The notes beneath the pieces are model-generated. The model had not been told where the DNA came from. It did no database searches and saw only the letters and a program-made list of their open reading frames with translations. Shown here piece by piece: positions 8,215 to 16,828 of a stretch of 64,000 nucleotides of DNA. This DNA comes from Bog-473 sp963742035 (GTDB taxonomy: Bacteria > Actinomycetota > Acidimicrobiia > Acidimicrobiales > RAAP-2). The first letter of the stretch is position 1. The number at the start of each line of letters is the position of its first letter. Made by a program: the position numbers and the translations under genes. The DNA lies in NCBI GenBank assembly GCA_963742035.1, contig CAVUKH010000011.1:86952-150951 (forward strand), in the 5' to 3' direction.

Positions 8215-9363
8215 TCAGTCGGCCGAGTACCCGTCCAGGCGCGCCAGAATGCGCAGCATGATCTCGTCGGCTCCCGCGCCGATGGAGTCGAGGCGGGTGT
8301 CGCGGAAGTACCGTGAGGTCCAGTTCTCGTCCATGTAGCCCATGCCGCCATGGAACTGCACAGCCATGTCGGCCACCTCGCGTTGCAGTCGCGAGCCGAG
8401 CAGCTTGCCGATGGTGGCGAAACGGGTGGCGTCCTCGCCCCGCAGCACGGCGTCGGCGGTGCTGCGGGCGTACTGCTTCAACACGTCATGGCGGGCGCCC
8501 AGCTCGGCCAGCACGAACTGCAGGTGCTGGTTGGCCAGCAGCGGCGCACCGAAGGCCCGTCGCTCGCGCAGGTAGGCCTTCGTGCGCTCCAGGGCCAGCT
8601 CAATGGAGCCGACCTGCTTGTAGAAGGTCATGAGCCGCTCGGCTTGGAACTGCACCATCTGCTGTTGGAAGCCGCGCCCGGCGTCGCCGATGGTGTTGGC
8701 GACCGGCACCCGCACGTCGGCGAAGGACAGTTCCGCCGTGTCGCTCGACCACATGCCGAGCTTCTCGAGCTTGCGCGAGACCACCACGCCCGGCACGTCG
8801 GTCGGCACGACGATGAGCGACATGCCCCGGGAGCCGGGGTCGTCGGAGGTCCTGGCCAGCAGGCAGAGCCAGTCGGCCTGCGTGCCGTTCGTGATGTAGA
8901 GCTTGGCGCCGTTGATGACCCACTCGTCCCCGTCGCGCACGGCGCGGGTCCGGATGCCGGCGACGTCGCTGCCGGCATCGGGCTCGGTCACCGCGATGGA
9001 GGTCACGACCTCGCCGCGGATGGCCGGGGCCAGATACCGCTCCTTCAGCTCGTGCGACCCGTAGCGGGCCAGGGCGGGTGTCGCCATCGACATCTGCACC
9101 GCCATGGCCATGGGCACGCCGCCGCAGCTGATGCGTCCCATCTCCTCGCCGGCGATGAGGGAGTAGGAGTGGTCCGCCCCCATGCCGCCGTAGGCCTCGT
9201 CGTACTCGAGCCCGAGCAACCCAACGGAGGCCAGTTTGGGGAAGAGGTCGTGGGCGGGGAAGGTGCGGGCCGCCTCCCACTCGTCCACATGGGGCTCGAT
9301 CTCCCGCTCGAAGAGGTCCCGGAGCGTCTTGCGGAACAGCTGGTGCTCGTCGCTCTCGATCAC
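8215..9363 (-). CDS. Acyl-CoA dehydrogenase
   Basis: This is a 382-aa FAD-dependent acyl-CoA dehydrogenase of normal length. Visible features are the N-terminal helical domain, AVTEPDAGSDVAGI in the beta domain (FAD/substrate contacts), the WVINGAKLYITNG strand pair, the C-terminal RRAFGAPLLANQHLQF and QFHGGMGYMDE. It oxidises an acyl-CoA to the 2,3-enoyl-CoA. Together with the divergent hydratase, carboxylase and AtuA genes it fits an isovaleryl-/citronellyl-type step. The GTG start lies 6 nt after a TATCGT box, suggesting a leaderless transcript. Confidence 0.92.
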   Translation of the reverse strand: MIESDEHQLFRKTLRDLFEREIEPHVDEWEAARTFPAHDLFPKLASVGLLGLEYDEAYGGMGADHSYSLIAGEEMGRISCGGVPMAMAVQMSMATPALARYGSHELKERYLAPAIRGEVVTSIAVTEPDAGSDVAGIRTRAVRDGDEWVINGAKLYITNGTQADWLCLLARTSDDPGSRGMSLIVVPTDVPGVVVSRKLEKLGMWSSDTAELSFADVRVPVANTIGDAGRGFQQQMVQFQAERLMTFYKQVGSIELALERTKAYLRERRAFGAPLLANQHLQFVLAELGARHDVLKQYARSTADAVLRGEDATRFATIGKLLGSRLQREVADMAVQFHGGMGYMDENWTSRYFRDTRLDSIGAGADEIMLRILARLDGYSAD

Positions 9364-9427
9364 CGGCGAACGATACCACCGTCAATTTTTCCGCCCATGT
9401 GCGGGCACCCCCCTACACTGCGCACCC
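9364..9427. promoter_or_regulatory. Divergent promoter region, both starts apparently leaderless
   Basis: The 64-bp gap separates the acyl-CoA dehydrogenase (minus) from the hydratase operon (plus). On the minus strand TTGACG and TATCGT (9375-9370) are followed after 6 nt by the GTG start. On the plus strand TACACT (9414-9419) lies 8 nt before GTG 9428. No Shine-Dalgarno sequence precedes either start. Confidence 0.5.
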
Positions 9428-10189
9428 GTGACGGACGTGTTGGTCGGCGTGCAGCACCACGACGGGATCAGGACGCTGACGCTCGACTCGCCGGCGAACC
9501 GCAACGCGCTCTCGGCCGCCCTGTTGGCGCAGTTGGAGCAGGCGTTGCGGGACGCGACCAGTGACCCCGACGTGCGGGCCGTCGTGCTGACGGGAACGGG
9601 GACGGTGTTCTGCTCGGGCGCCGATCTGTCCGAGCGCGGCAGCGCCGCGCCCAGCCGCATGCCGGCCATCCTGACGTCCATCGTCGAGAGCCCGGTGCCG
9701 GTCATCGTCCGCGTCAACGGCCACGCACGGGCGGGCGGTCTCGGCCTCATCGCCGCCGCCGACATGGCCGTGGCCGCGGAGGGGAGCACCTTCGCCTTCA
9801 CCGAGGTCCGTGTCGGGGTGGCGCCGGCCATGATTCTGGTGCCGGCGCTGCGCGTGATGGATCGCCGCTTCCTCGCCCGCGCCACGCTCACCGGCGAGCG
9901 TTTCGGCGCGGCCGAGGCCGTCGCGGCCGGCCTGCTCACCGCGGTGACCCCCGACGAGCCCGCGCTCGACAGCTGGGTGGCGGATCAGACGACCGCGCTG
10001 CGCCAGGCGGCCCCGGGTGCGGTGCGGGCCACCAAGGGGTTGCTCCAGACCCTGTCCGCAGAGACTTGGGCCGAGGGGTTGGCCGCCGCCGCCGCCGCGT
10101 CGGCCGAATTGTTCGCCGGCGAGGAGGCGGCGGAGGGGATGGCCGCGTTCTTGGAGAAGCGCCACCCTGCCTGGGACACGACCACATGA
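9428..10189 (+). CDS. Enoyl-CoA hydratase/isomerase family protein
   Basis: This is a 253-aa crotonase. The oxyanion-hole segments are present: SGADLSERG (first) and NGHARAGGLGL (second). FAFTEVRVGVAPAM carries the first Glu position, but the usual second Glu (PGAGGTQ region) is replaced by the APAM stretch, as in many methylglutaconyl-CoA-hydratase-like members. Hydration of a 3-methylglutaconyl- or isohexenylglutaconyl-type CoA is inferred from its neighbours. It starts at GTG 9428. Its TGA overlaps the ATG of the carboxyltransferase gene (ATGA), so it is the first gene of a four-gene coupled operon. Confidence 0.88.
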   Translation: MTDVLVGVQHHDGIRTLTLDSPANRNALSAALLAQLEQALRDATSDPDVRAVVLTGTGTVFCSGADLSERGSAAPSRMPAILTSIVESPVPVIVRVNGHARAGGLGLIAAADMAVAAEGSTFAFTEVRVGVAPAMILVPALRVMDRRFLARATLTGERFGAAEAVAAGLLTAVTPDEPALDSWVADQTTALRQAAPGAVRATKGLLQTLSAETWAEGLAAAAAASAELFAGEEAAEGMAAFLEKRHPAWDTTT

Positions 10190-11775
10190 TCCGGTCGCGC
10201 CTGGCCGTCACCGGCGACGAGTTCCGCGCCAACGCCGCCGCCATGGGCGCACTGGTTGACGAGGTGCGCGTCCTGCACAATGCCGTCCTCGCCGGTGGGG
10301 GCGCCCAGTACGTCGAGCGTCACCGGGGTCGCGGCAAAATGCTGGTGCGCGAGCGTCTCGAGGCGCTGGTCGACCCCGGGACGCCGGTGCTCGAGCTCTG
10401 CCCGCTCGCGGGGCTGCACACCGGCGACCCGGTCGGCGGTGGCGTCGTGGTCGCGCTGGCCGAGGTGGCGCACACCCAGTGCCTCGTCATCGCCAACGAC
10501 CCGACCGTGCGCGGCGGGACGACGAGCCCGACGACCATCCGCAAGTTGCTACGTGCCATGGACGTGGCGGAGGAGAACCGCCTCCCGCTCTTGCTCCTGG
10601 TCGAGTCCGGAGGGGCCGATCTGCCCCGCCAGGCCGACGTCTTCGTGCCGGGCGGCGAGCAGTTCCGTCGCCTGACCCAGCTGTCGGCGCAGGGCATCCC
10701 CACCGTCTGCGTCGTGTTCGGCTCATCGACGGCCGGTGGCGCCTATCTCCCCGGCATGAGCGACTACACCGTCATGGTCGAGGATCGGGCCCGCGTCTTC
10801 CTCGGCGGTCCGCCGCTCGTGAAGATGGCCATCGGGGAGGAGGCGGACGAGGAGGAGCTCGGCGGGGCGCGGATGCACGCCGAGATCTCGGGCCTGTGCG
10901 ACTACCTGGCCCGCGACGAGCCCGAGGCCATCCGCATGGCGCGCGGCATTGTGACCCACCTGCATTGGCGCCGTCTGGGTCCCGGTCCCGCCCATCCCGC
11001 CGACGAGCCGCTCTACCCGTCGGAGGAGTTGCTCGGGATCGCTCCGGTGGACGTGCGGGTGCCCTTCGACGTGCGCGAGATCATTGCTCGCACTGTGGAC
11101 GGCTCCCGCTTCGAGGAGTTCAAGACGTTGTACGGCGCCCAGCTGGTGTGCGGGTGGGCTTCCATCGGTGGCTACCCGATCGGCGTCGTCGCCAATAACG
11201 GCATCCTCTTCTCGCCCGAGGCACAGAAGGGCGCGCAGTTCATTGCACTCTGCAATCGCACCGACACGCCGATCCTGTTCGTACAGAACATCACCGGCTT
11301 CATGGTCGGCACACGCTACGAGCAGGGAGGGATCATCAAGGACGGGGCGAAGCTGATCAACGCCGTGTCGAACTCGACCGTGCCGCACCTCACGCTCATG
11401 GTGGGGGCCAGCTACGGCGCGGGCAACTACGCCATGGCGGGGCGGGCGTACGATCCGCGCTTCGTCTTCACCTGGCCCAATCACCGCATCGCCGTCATGG
11501 GCCCGAAGCAGCTGGCGGGCGTGCTCTCCATTGTGCGCCGCAACGCGGCGGTCGCGGCGGGCCGCGCCTTTGACGAGGACGCCGACGACGAGCTGCGCCA
11601 GGCGACCGAGGCGCAGATCGAGGAGGAGTCGACGGCGCAGTACGCCACGGGCCGGCTCTGGGACGACGGGATCATCGACCCGCGGGACACGCGCACCGTT
11701 CTCGCCATCGCTCTGACGGCGGTGCACTCCGCGTCGGTGCGCGGCACGGCGGTCTTCGGTGTGGTGCGGCACTGA
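10186..11775 (+). CDS. Acyl-CoA carboxylase carboxyltransferase (beta) subunit
   Basis: This 529-aa protein has the two crotonase-like halves of the biotin-dependent carboxyltransferase family. RHRGRGKMLVRERLEALVDPG opens the N-terminal half, GSSTAGGAYLPGM forms the first acyl-CoA site, and QNITGFMVGTRYEQGGIIKDGAK with GASYGAGNYAMAGRAY forms the second. The length and GxR-EQGGIIK motif resemble methylcrotonyl- and geranyl-CoA carboxylase beta subunits more than propionyl-CoA ones. It moves the carboxyl group from carboxybiotin to the enoyl-CoA. It is coupled at both ends: ATGA with the hydratase and TGATG with the alpha subunit. Confidence 0.93.
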   Translation: MIRSRLAVTGDEFRANAAAMGALVDEVRVLHNAVLAGGGAQYVERHRGRGKMLVRERLEALVDPGTPVLELCPLAGLHTGDPVGGGVVVALAEVAHTQCLVIANDPTVRGGTTSPTTIRKLLRAMDVAEENRLPLLLLVESGGADLPRQADVFVPGGEQFRRLTQLSAQGIPTVCVVFGSSTAGGAYLPGMSDYTVMVEDRARVFLGGPPLVKMAIGEEADEEELGGARMHAEISGLCDYLARDEPEAIRMARGIVTHLHWRRLGPGPAHPADEPLYPSEELLGIAPVDVRVPFDVREIIARTVDGSRFEEFKTLYGAQLVCGWASIGGYPIGVVANNGILFSPEAQKGAQFIALCNRTDTPILFVQNITGFMVGTRYEQGGIIKDGAKLINAVSNSTVPHLTLMVGASYGAGNYAMAGRAYDPRFVFTWPNHRIAVMGPKQLAGVLSIVRRNAAVAAGRAFDEDADDELRQATEAQIEEESTAQYATGRLWDDGIIDPRDTRTVLAIALTAVHSASVRGTAVFGVVRH

Positions 11776-13772
11776 TGATCCGGCGTCTGCTGGTGGCCAA
11801 CCGGGGCGAGATCGCCCGGCGTCTCATCCGTGGCGCCCATGCTGCGGGCATGGAGGCCGTCGCCGTCTACGCGACGGATGACGCCGAGAGCCCCCATGTC
11901 GGGGAGGCCGATGCCGCCGTGCACCTGCCCGGCACGTCGCTGGCCGAGACCTACCTGTCGCCCGCCGCACTGGTGGAGGCGGCCGTGCTGACCCGGGCGG
12001 ACTCGGTGCACCCCGGGTACGGCTTCCTCTCCGAGAATCCCGCTCTGCCCGAGGCGTGTGCGTCCGAGGGCCTCGTGTGGGTCGGGCCGTCGCCCGAGGC
12101 CATACGCGTGATGGGACACAAGGCACGGGCCAAGGAGCTGGCGGCCGCGGCCGGTGTACCGGTACTCCCCAGCGCCGAGGTGGCGGACGAGGGTGATCTG
12201 CCGGCCGCCGCAGCGCGCGTCGGCTACCCCCTCCTCGTCAAGGCTTCCGCGGGAGGTGGCGGCCGCGGCATGCGTCTCGTGGGCGCGCCCGATGAGCTCG
12301 TCGACGCCGTGGCCGCGGCCCGACGCGAGGCGGCGGCCGCGTTCGGATCGGACGAGGTCTTCCTGGAGCGGTATCTCGAGGCCCCCCGCCATGTCGAGGT
12401 GCAGGTGGTCGGCGACAGCCAGGGCACCGTCCTGCACCTGTTCGACCGGGAGTGCTCCGTCCAGCGTCGACACCAGAAGGTGGTCGAGGAGGCGCCGGCG
12501 GTGCTGGTGCCCGAGGCGACCCGCCGGCAGATGTGGGACGCGGCCGTCGCGGTGGCGCACGCGGTGGGCTACGCGGGAGTGGGCACCGTCGAGTACCTGG
12601 TCGACGACAGCGGGTTCTTCTTTCTCGAAATGAACACGCGGCTGCAGGTGGAGCACGGGGTGACCGAACTGGTCACCGGGCTCGACCTCGTGGTCCTGCA
12701 GCTGGCGGTGGCGGCCGGGAAGCCCCTTCCGCTGCTGCAGTCCGACGTGGTCGCGACGGGACATGCCGTTGAGGTGCGGCTCTGTGCCGAGCGGCCGCGG
12801 GACGACTACCGGCCCACGCCCGGCACCGCGACCTACGTGCGGTGGCCGCAGGGGCCGGCGCTCCGGACCGACCGCGCCATCGAGTCGGGGACCGTCGTGA
12901 GTCCCGCGTACGATTCCCTGGTGGCCAAGCTCATGGCCCATGGGCGGGATCGTGCCACCGCCGTCACCGGGTTGTCGCGGGGGGTGCGCTCCCTTGAGCT
13001 GGACGGCTTGGAGACGAACCGGGAGTTGTTGCGCGCGGTGCTGGACGACGCCGTCTTCCGGGACGGCCAGGCCGACGTGCACTACCTGGACGGCCGGCCC
13101 GATCTGCGTGACGCCGCGCTCGCGGACGAGACGCGGCATCGTCACGCCGCCGCAGCCGCGGTCTGTCTGACGAGGGACCGGGCGGCGCGCAGCCTCGTCC
13201 CCGTGCCGGCCGCCGGCTGGCGCAATGTCGGTCGCCCGCTGCACGCCGACGAACTCACGGACGCCACGGGGACGATCCACGTGCGGGCCGCGCCCCTTGG
13301 TGAACCGGCCCGCGTGCTGGTCGACGACGAGTGGCGCGCCGTGGGCGGGGTGCCGGTCCACGGCGCAGGTGCCGGTGCCGGTGCCGGCGCCGGCGCCGCG
13401 ATCGGTGAGGAGGTCGTCGACCTGCTGGCGGACGGCGTGCGCCGTCGCTACCGGGTGCGGCTCACGGACCACAGGGCGGATGTGAACGGGCCCGAAGGCC
13501 AATCGAGCTTCGCCCTGCGAACCGCGGACGATGCGGACGAGCGTGGCGGCGTGGCCGGGGAGTGCCGTGCCCCGTTACCCGGGGCGGTGACCAAGGTGCT
13601 CGTGGCGGAGGGCGACGTGGTGGCCGAGGGCGAAGGACTGGTCGTGCTTGAGGCGATGAAGATGGAGCACACCTTGCGGGCCAACGGTGCCGGGACGGTG
13701 ACCCAGGTGCGGTGCGCGCCCGGTCAGCAGGTGGACGTGCACGACCTGCTCGTGGTGATGGAGCCGGCGTGA
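11775..13772 (+). CDS. Acyl-CoA carboxylase biotin-carboxylase/BCCP (alpha) subunit
   Basis: This is a 665-aa fusion of biotin carboxylase and biotin carrier domains. LLVANRGEIARRLIRGA opens the BC domain, KASAGGGGRGMR is the ATP-grasp glycine loop, HRHEKVV-like residues appear as RRHQKVVEE, and EMNTRLQVEHGVTE carries catalytic residues. The C-terminal carrier domain has EAMKMEHT with the biotin-accepting Lys at about residue 629. Before the carrier domain is a simple Gly-Ala linker. It pairs with the upstream beta subunit. The most likely substrate is methylcrotonyl-CoA or geranyl-CoA, judged from the AtuA partner. Confidence 0.93.
   Translation: MIRRLLVANRGEIARRLIRGAHAAGMEAVAVYATDDAESPHVGEADAAVHLPGTSLAETYLSPAALVEAAVLTRADSVHPGYGFLSENPALPEACASEGLVWVGPSPEAIRVMGHKARAKELAAAAGVPVLPSAEVADEGDLPAAAARVGYPLLVKASAGGGGRGMRLVGAPDELVDAVAAARREAAAAFGSDEVFLERYLEAPRHVEVQVVGDSQGTVLHLFDRECSVQRRHQKVVEEAPAVLVPEATRRQMWDAAVAVAHAVGYAGVGTVEYLVDDSGFFFLEMNTRLQVEHGVTELVTGLDLVVLQLAVAAGKPLPLLQSDVVATGHAVEVRLCAERPRDDYRPTPGTATYVRWPQGPALRTDRAIESGTVVSPAYDSLVAKLMAHGRDRATAVTGLSRGVRSLELDGLETNRELLRAVLDDAVFRDGQADVHYLDGRPDLRDAALADETRHRHAAAAAVCLTRDRAARSLVPVPAAGWRNVGRPLHADELTDATGTIHVRAAPLGEPARVLVDDEWRAVGGVPVHGAGAGAGAGAGAAIGEEVVDLLADGVRRRYRVRLTDHRADVNGPEGQSSFALRTADDADERGGVAGECRAPLPGAVTKVLVAEGDVVAEGEGLVVLEAMKMEHTLRANGAGTVTQVRCAPGQQVDVHDLLVVMEPA
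13362..13398 (+). repeat. GGTGCC-type simple repeat encoding a Gly-Ala linker
   Basis: A 6-bp GCCGGT/GCCGGC unit is repeated about six times inside the carboxylase alpha gene and encodes alternating Gly and Ala. It lies between the biotin carboxylase body and the carrier domain, so it is probably a flexible tether whose length can vary by slippage in steps of two residues. Confidence 0.7.
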
Positions 13773-15613
13773 ACGTTCCCGAAGTGTTGCGGATCGGCAA
13801 CTGCAGCGGATTCTTCGGGGACCGTACCGGCGCCGCCCGCGAGATGGTCGACGGCGGCCCGCTCGACGTGCTGACCGGCGACTGGCTGGCCGAGCTGACC
13901 ATGTACATCCTCCACAAGACGCGGCAGCGGAGCGGTGGCTACGCCCGCACGTTCCTGCGTGAGCTCGAAGAGGTGCTCCCGACCTGCATCGAGCGCGGCA
14001 TCACCGTGGTCTCCAACGCCGGGGGGCTCCATCCGGAGGCGTTGGCCGCCGCCGTGGGGGAGCTGGCCCGACGCCAAGGTCTCGACGTACACGTGGCCTC
14101 GGTCTCGGGGGACGACATCACACCCCGCCTGGCGGCCCTGCAGGCGCAAGGGGAGAAGTTCGTCAACCTCGACACGGGCGAGGTGCTCCCGGCCGGCGCC
14201 TCCGTCGTCACGGCGAACGCCTACCTGCGGGCGCGTCCGATCGCCGACGCGCTGGCCGCCGGGGCCCAGGTCGTGGTCACGGGGCGGGTGACCGACGCCG
14301 CGCTGGTCGTCGGGCCGGCGCTGCACGCATTCGGCTGGTCCGACGCCGACCTCAACGCCATTGCCGGCGCGGTGGTGGCGGGACACGTCATCGAATGCGG
14401 CGCCCAGTGCTGCGGCGGGAACTACGCCTTCTTCGAGGAGGTGCCGGGCCGGGAGCGCATCGGGTTCCCGCTGGCGGAGCTGTCCGCCGACGGCTCGTCG
14501 GTCATCACCAAGCACCCCGGGACCGGGGGCATGGTGACGGTGGGGACCGTGACGGCGCAACTGCTCTACGAGATCGGGGGCCCGCGCTACCTCAGCCCCG
14601 ACGCCGTGGCCCGGTTCGACAGCATCCGGCTCGCACAGGAGGGTCCGGACCGGGTGCGCATCGCGCCGGTGCGGGGCGAGGCACCTCCGGCAACGCTCAA
14701 GGTGACGGCCAACCTCGACGCCGGCTGGCGCAACGCCATGACGCTGGCCTTGACGGGCGCCCAGGTGGCCGAAAAGGCGCGCTTCGCCGCGGAGGCCGTG
14801 TGGGCCGGAGTCCCGGGCGGGCGGGACGGATTCGCCGAGACGGCGGAGGACCTCTCGGGCGACCTGACCGGTGGTGGCATGGCGTACCTGCGCCTGGCCG
14901 TGCGGGGCGACGACGAGCAGTCGGTGGGACGTGCCTTCTCGGGCGCCGTCATTGAGACCAGCCTGTCCAGCTACCCGGGGACGTTCTTCACGTCGGCCCC
15001 GTCGGGCGCGCAGGGCGTCGCCCGCTACTGGCCGACGACGGTGCGGGCCGACGCCGTCTCCACGCATGTCGAATGCGACGGCCGGCCGGTCGCCGCCTCG
15101 CCTCTGACGGCGTTCGGCGACGGGGGCGATGTGGCAGTGACTGGGGCCACGGCCGAGGCCGGGGCTGTGGCCCCGACCTGGTCGTCGGGCCCGGACGAGG
15201 CTGCGAGTCCCGCTGACGGCGCACGACGGGACCAGCGGGTCGGACAGACGGTGACGGTCCCACTGTGGGTGCTTGTCGGCGCCCGCTCTGGGGACAAGGG
15301 CGGCGACGCCAACGTGGGCGTCTGGGCCGACGACGACGCCGTGGCCGCATGGCTCCAGGGTGACTTCTCCGTGGCGCTGTTGAAGACGTTGCTGCCGGAG
15401 GTCGAGGCCTATTCGGTCAGCCGCTACCCCCTGCCGAACCTGCGGGCCGTGAACTTCGTCGTACACGGCGTCCTCGGCTGGGGGGTCGCCTCGAACCTCC
15501 GCCTGGACACGCAGGCGAAGGGCCTCGGGGAGCTGCTGCGCTCCCGCGCGGTCGAGGTGCCCGCCGCGTTGGTCGCGAGCGGTCCGGTCGCGGCGAGGCT
15601 CGCCGCGCGCTGA
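13769..15613 (+). CDS. atuA: Acyclic terpene utilisation AtuA family protein
   Basis: This 614-aa protein matches AtuA (DUF1446). The N-terminal body includes RIGNCSGFFGDR, GDWLAELTMY, VVSNAGGLHPEAL, VTGRVTDAALVVGPALHAFGW and VIECGAQCCGGNY. The separate C-terminal AtuA-like domain starts at LVGARSGDKGGDANVGVW. AtuA is needed for citronellol/geraniol catabolism in Pseudomonas, but its reaction is not established. It is usually found beside carboxylase genes, as here. The GTG start overlaps the carboxylase stop (GTGA). A poorly conserved Ala-rich stretch (about residues 455-490) joins the two domains. Confidence 0.88.
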   Translation: MNVPEVLRIGNCSGFFGDRTGAAREMVDGGPLDVLTGDWLAELTMYILHKTRQRSGGYARTFLRELEEVLPTCIERGITVVSNAGGLHPEALAAAVGELARRQGLDVHVASVSGDDITPRLAALQAQGEKFVNLDTGEVLPAGASVVTANAYLRARPIADALAAGAQVVVTGRVTDAALVVGPALHAFGWSDADLNAIAGAVVAGHVIECGAQCCGGNYAFFEEVPGRERIGFPLAELSADGSSVITKHPGTGGMVTVGTVTAQLLYEIGGPRYLSPDAVARFDSIRLAQEGPDRVRIAPVRGEAPPATLKVTANLDAGWRNAMTLALTGAQVAEKARFAAEAVWAGVPGGRDGFAETAEDLSGDLTGGGMAYLRLAVRGDDEQSVGRAFSGAVIETSLSSYPGTFFTSAPSGAQGVARYWPTTVRADAVSTHVECDGRPVAASPLTAFGDGGDVAVTGATAEAGAVAPTWSSGPDEAASPADGARRDQRVGQTVTVPLWVLVGARSGDKGGDANVGVWADDDAVAAWLQGDFSVALLKTLLPEVEAYSVSRYPLPNLRAVNFVVHGVLGWGVASNLRLDTQAKGLGELLRSRAVEVPAALVASGPVAARLAAR

Positions 15614-15652
15614 CCGCACGTCCGGGCCGATCCGGTCCGGGCATCTGGCAGG

Positions 15653-16828
15653 ATGGCGCCCGTGGAGTCGGCCGCCCGCCTGATCGCGCTGATCGCCGGC
15701 ATCACCATTGTCCTCGTCACCGCCTGGAGCGTGTTCACCGCGCTCGTGGTGCCACGGGTGACGTCCTCGCCGGCCATGCGACTGCTGGCCCGGGTCCTCG
15801 GTGGCTCGGCGCGCCGGGTGGCGCCGAAGCTCCCGGACTACGAGACGCGCGATCGGGTCCTGTCGTTCGTGGGGCCCGCCGCCATGGTCTTTCTCTTCGT
15901 GCTCTGGCTCTGCTTCATCGTCCTCGGCATCGCGCTGATCGAGTGGTATGCGGCGGGGGTGGACTTCGCCACGGCCCTCGGCATCTCGGGGTCGTCGGTC
16001 TTCACGCTCGGCATCGTCTCGTCAGGCCACGCGGGACCGCGGGTCGTCGAGGTCGTTGCGGCCGGGATCGGTCTCCTCGTCGTCGCCCTCGAGATCGCCT
16101 ACCTCCCGACGCTGTACACCCAGTTCTCCACCCGCGAGACAGAGGTGACGCTGTTGGAGGCGCGGTCGGGGAACCCGGCCTGGGGCCCCGAGATCCTGGC
16201 CCGCCACCACTGGCTCGACGTCATGGACGAGCTGCCGCCGCTCTACTCGGACTGGGAGCGCTGGGCCGCGGCGGTCTCGGAGAGCCACGCCAACTACCCC
16301 GGGTTGCTCTGGTTCCGTTCTCCGGTGTCGACCCGCAGCTGGCTCGTGGGCCTGGTGGCCATGATGGACTCGGCGGCGTTGTACCACGCAGTGAGCCCGT
16401 CGCAGACGCCGCGTCAGGCGCGCCTGTGCCTCTCGATGGGCATCAATTGCCTGCGCTCCATGGCCCGTGCCTTGCGCATCCCCTACGACGACGACCCGCT
16501 CCCGACGGCGAGCGTGCGGTTGTCGCGCCACGAGTTCGACGAAGGCTTCCGCCGGCTCGAGTCCGTCAACTTCCCCGCCGAGCGAACGGCCGACGACGCC
16601 TGGCGCCACTTCCAGGGTTGGCGCGTCAACTACGAGCCGATCGTCGACGCGTTGACCGCGATCATCGTGCCGCCGCCCGCGCCCTGGTTCATCGTGCGCC
16701 CCGCGCTCGGCATGGCCAAGTTCCCGCTGGTGCTCAACCGCACGCCGGACGAGCCGGAGGGGTCTCAGGGGTTCGGCGTCAACAAGACCTTCAAGACGCC
16801 GTCGGCCCGCGAGTCGAACAACTCGTAG
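15653..16828 (+). CDS. Two-transmembrane ion-channel-like membrane protein
   Basis: This is 391 aa. There is a TM helix at the N-terminus (residues ~10-32) and another near 75-97. A short re-entrant-like segment SGSSVFTLGIVSSG follows, and then a helix VVEVVAAGIGLLVVALEIAYLP. This is the layout of two-TM potassium-channel-like pores, but the canonical TVGYG filter is absent (TLGIVSSG instead). The remaining ~240 residues are cytosolic and helical. The start may be ATG 15653, or GTG 15662 placed 9 nt after CAGGAT. The end overlaps the convergent dehydrogenase gene by 64 bp. Function is unproven. Confidence 0.7.
   Translation: MAPVESAARLIALIAGITIVLVTAWSVFTALVVPRVTSSPAMRLLARVLGGSARRVAPKLPDYETRDRVLSFVGPAAMVFLFVLWLCFIVLGIALIEWYAAGVDFATALGISGSSVFTLGIVSSGHAGPRVVEVVAAGIGLLVVALEIAYLPTLYTQFSTRETEVTLLEARSGNPAWGPEILARHHWLDVMDELPPLYSDWERWAAAVSESHANYPGLLWFRSPVSTRSWLVGLVAMMDSAALYHAVSPSQTPRQARLCLSMGINCLRSMARALRIPYDDDPLPTASVRLSRHEFDEGFRRLESVNFPAERTADDAWRHFQGWRVNYEPIVDALTAIIVPPPAPWFIVRPALGMAKFPLVLNRTPDEPEGSQGFGVNKTFKTPSARESNNS

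Noticed and set aside
11481..15619. Very long open frames on the minus strand opposite the carboxylase and AtuA genes
   Set aside because: These are high-GC antisense shadows, rich in Arg/His/Gly, with no domain and no start signals.
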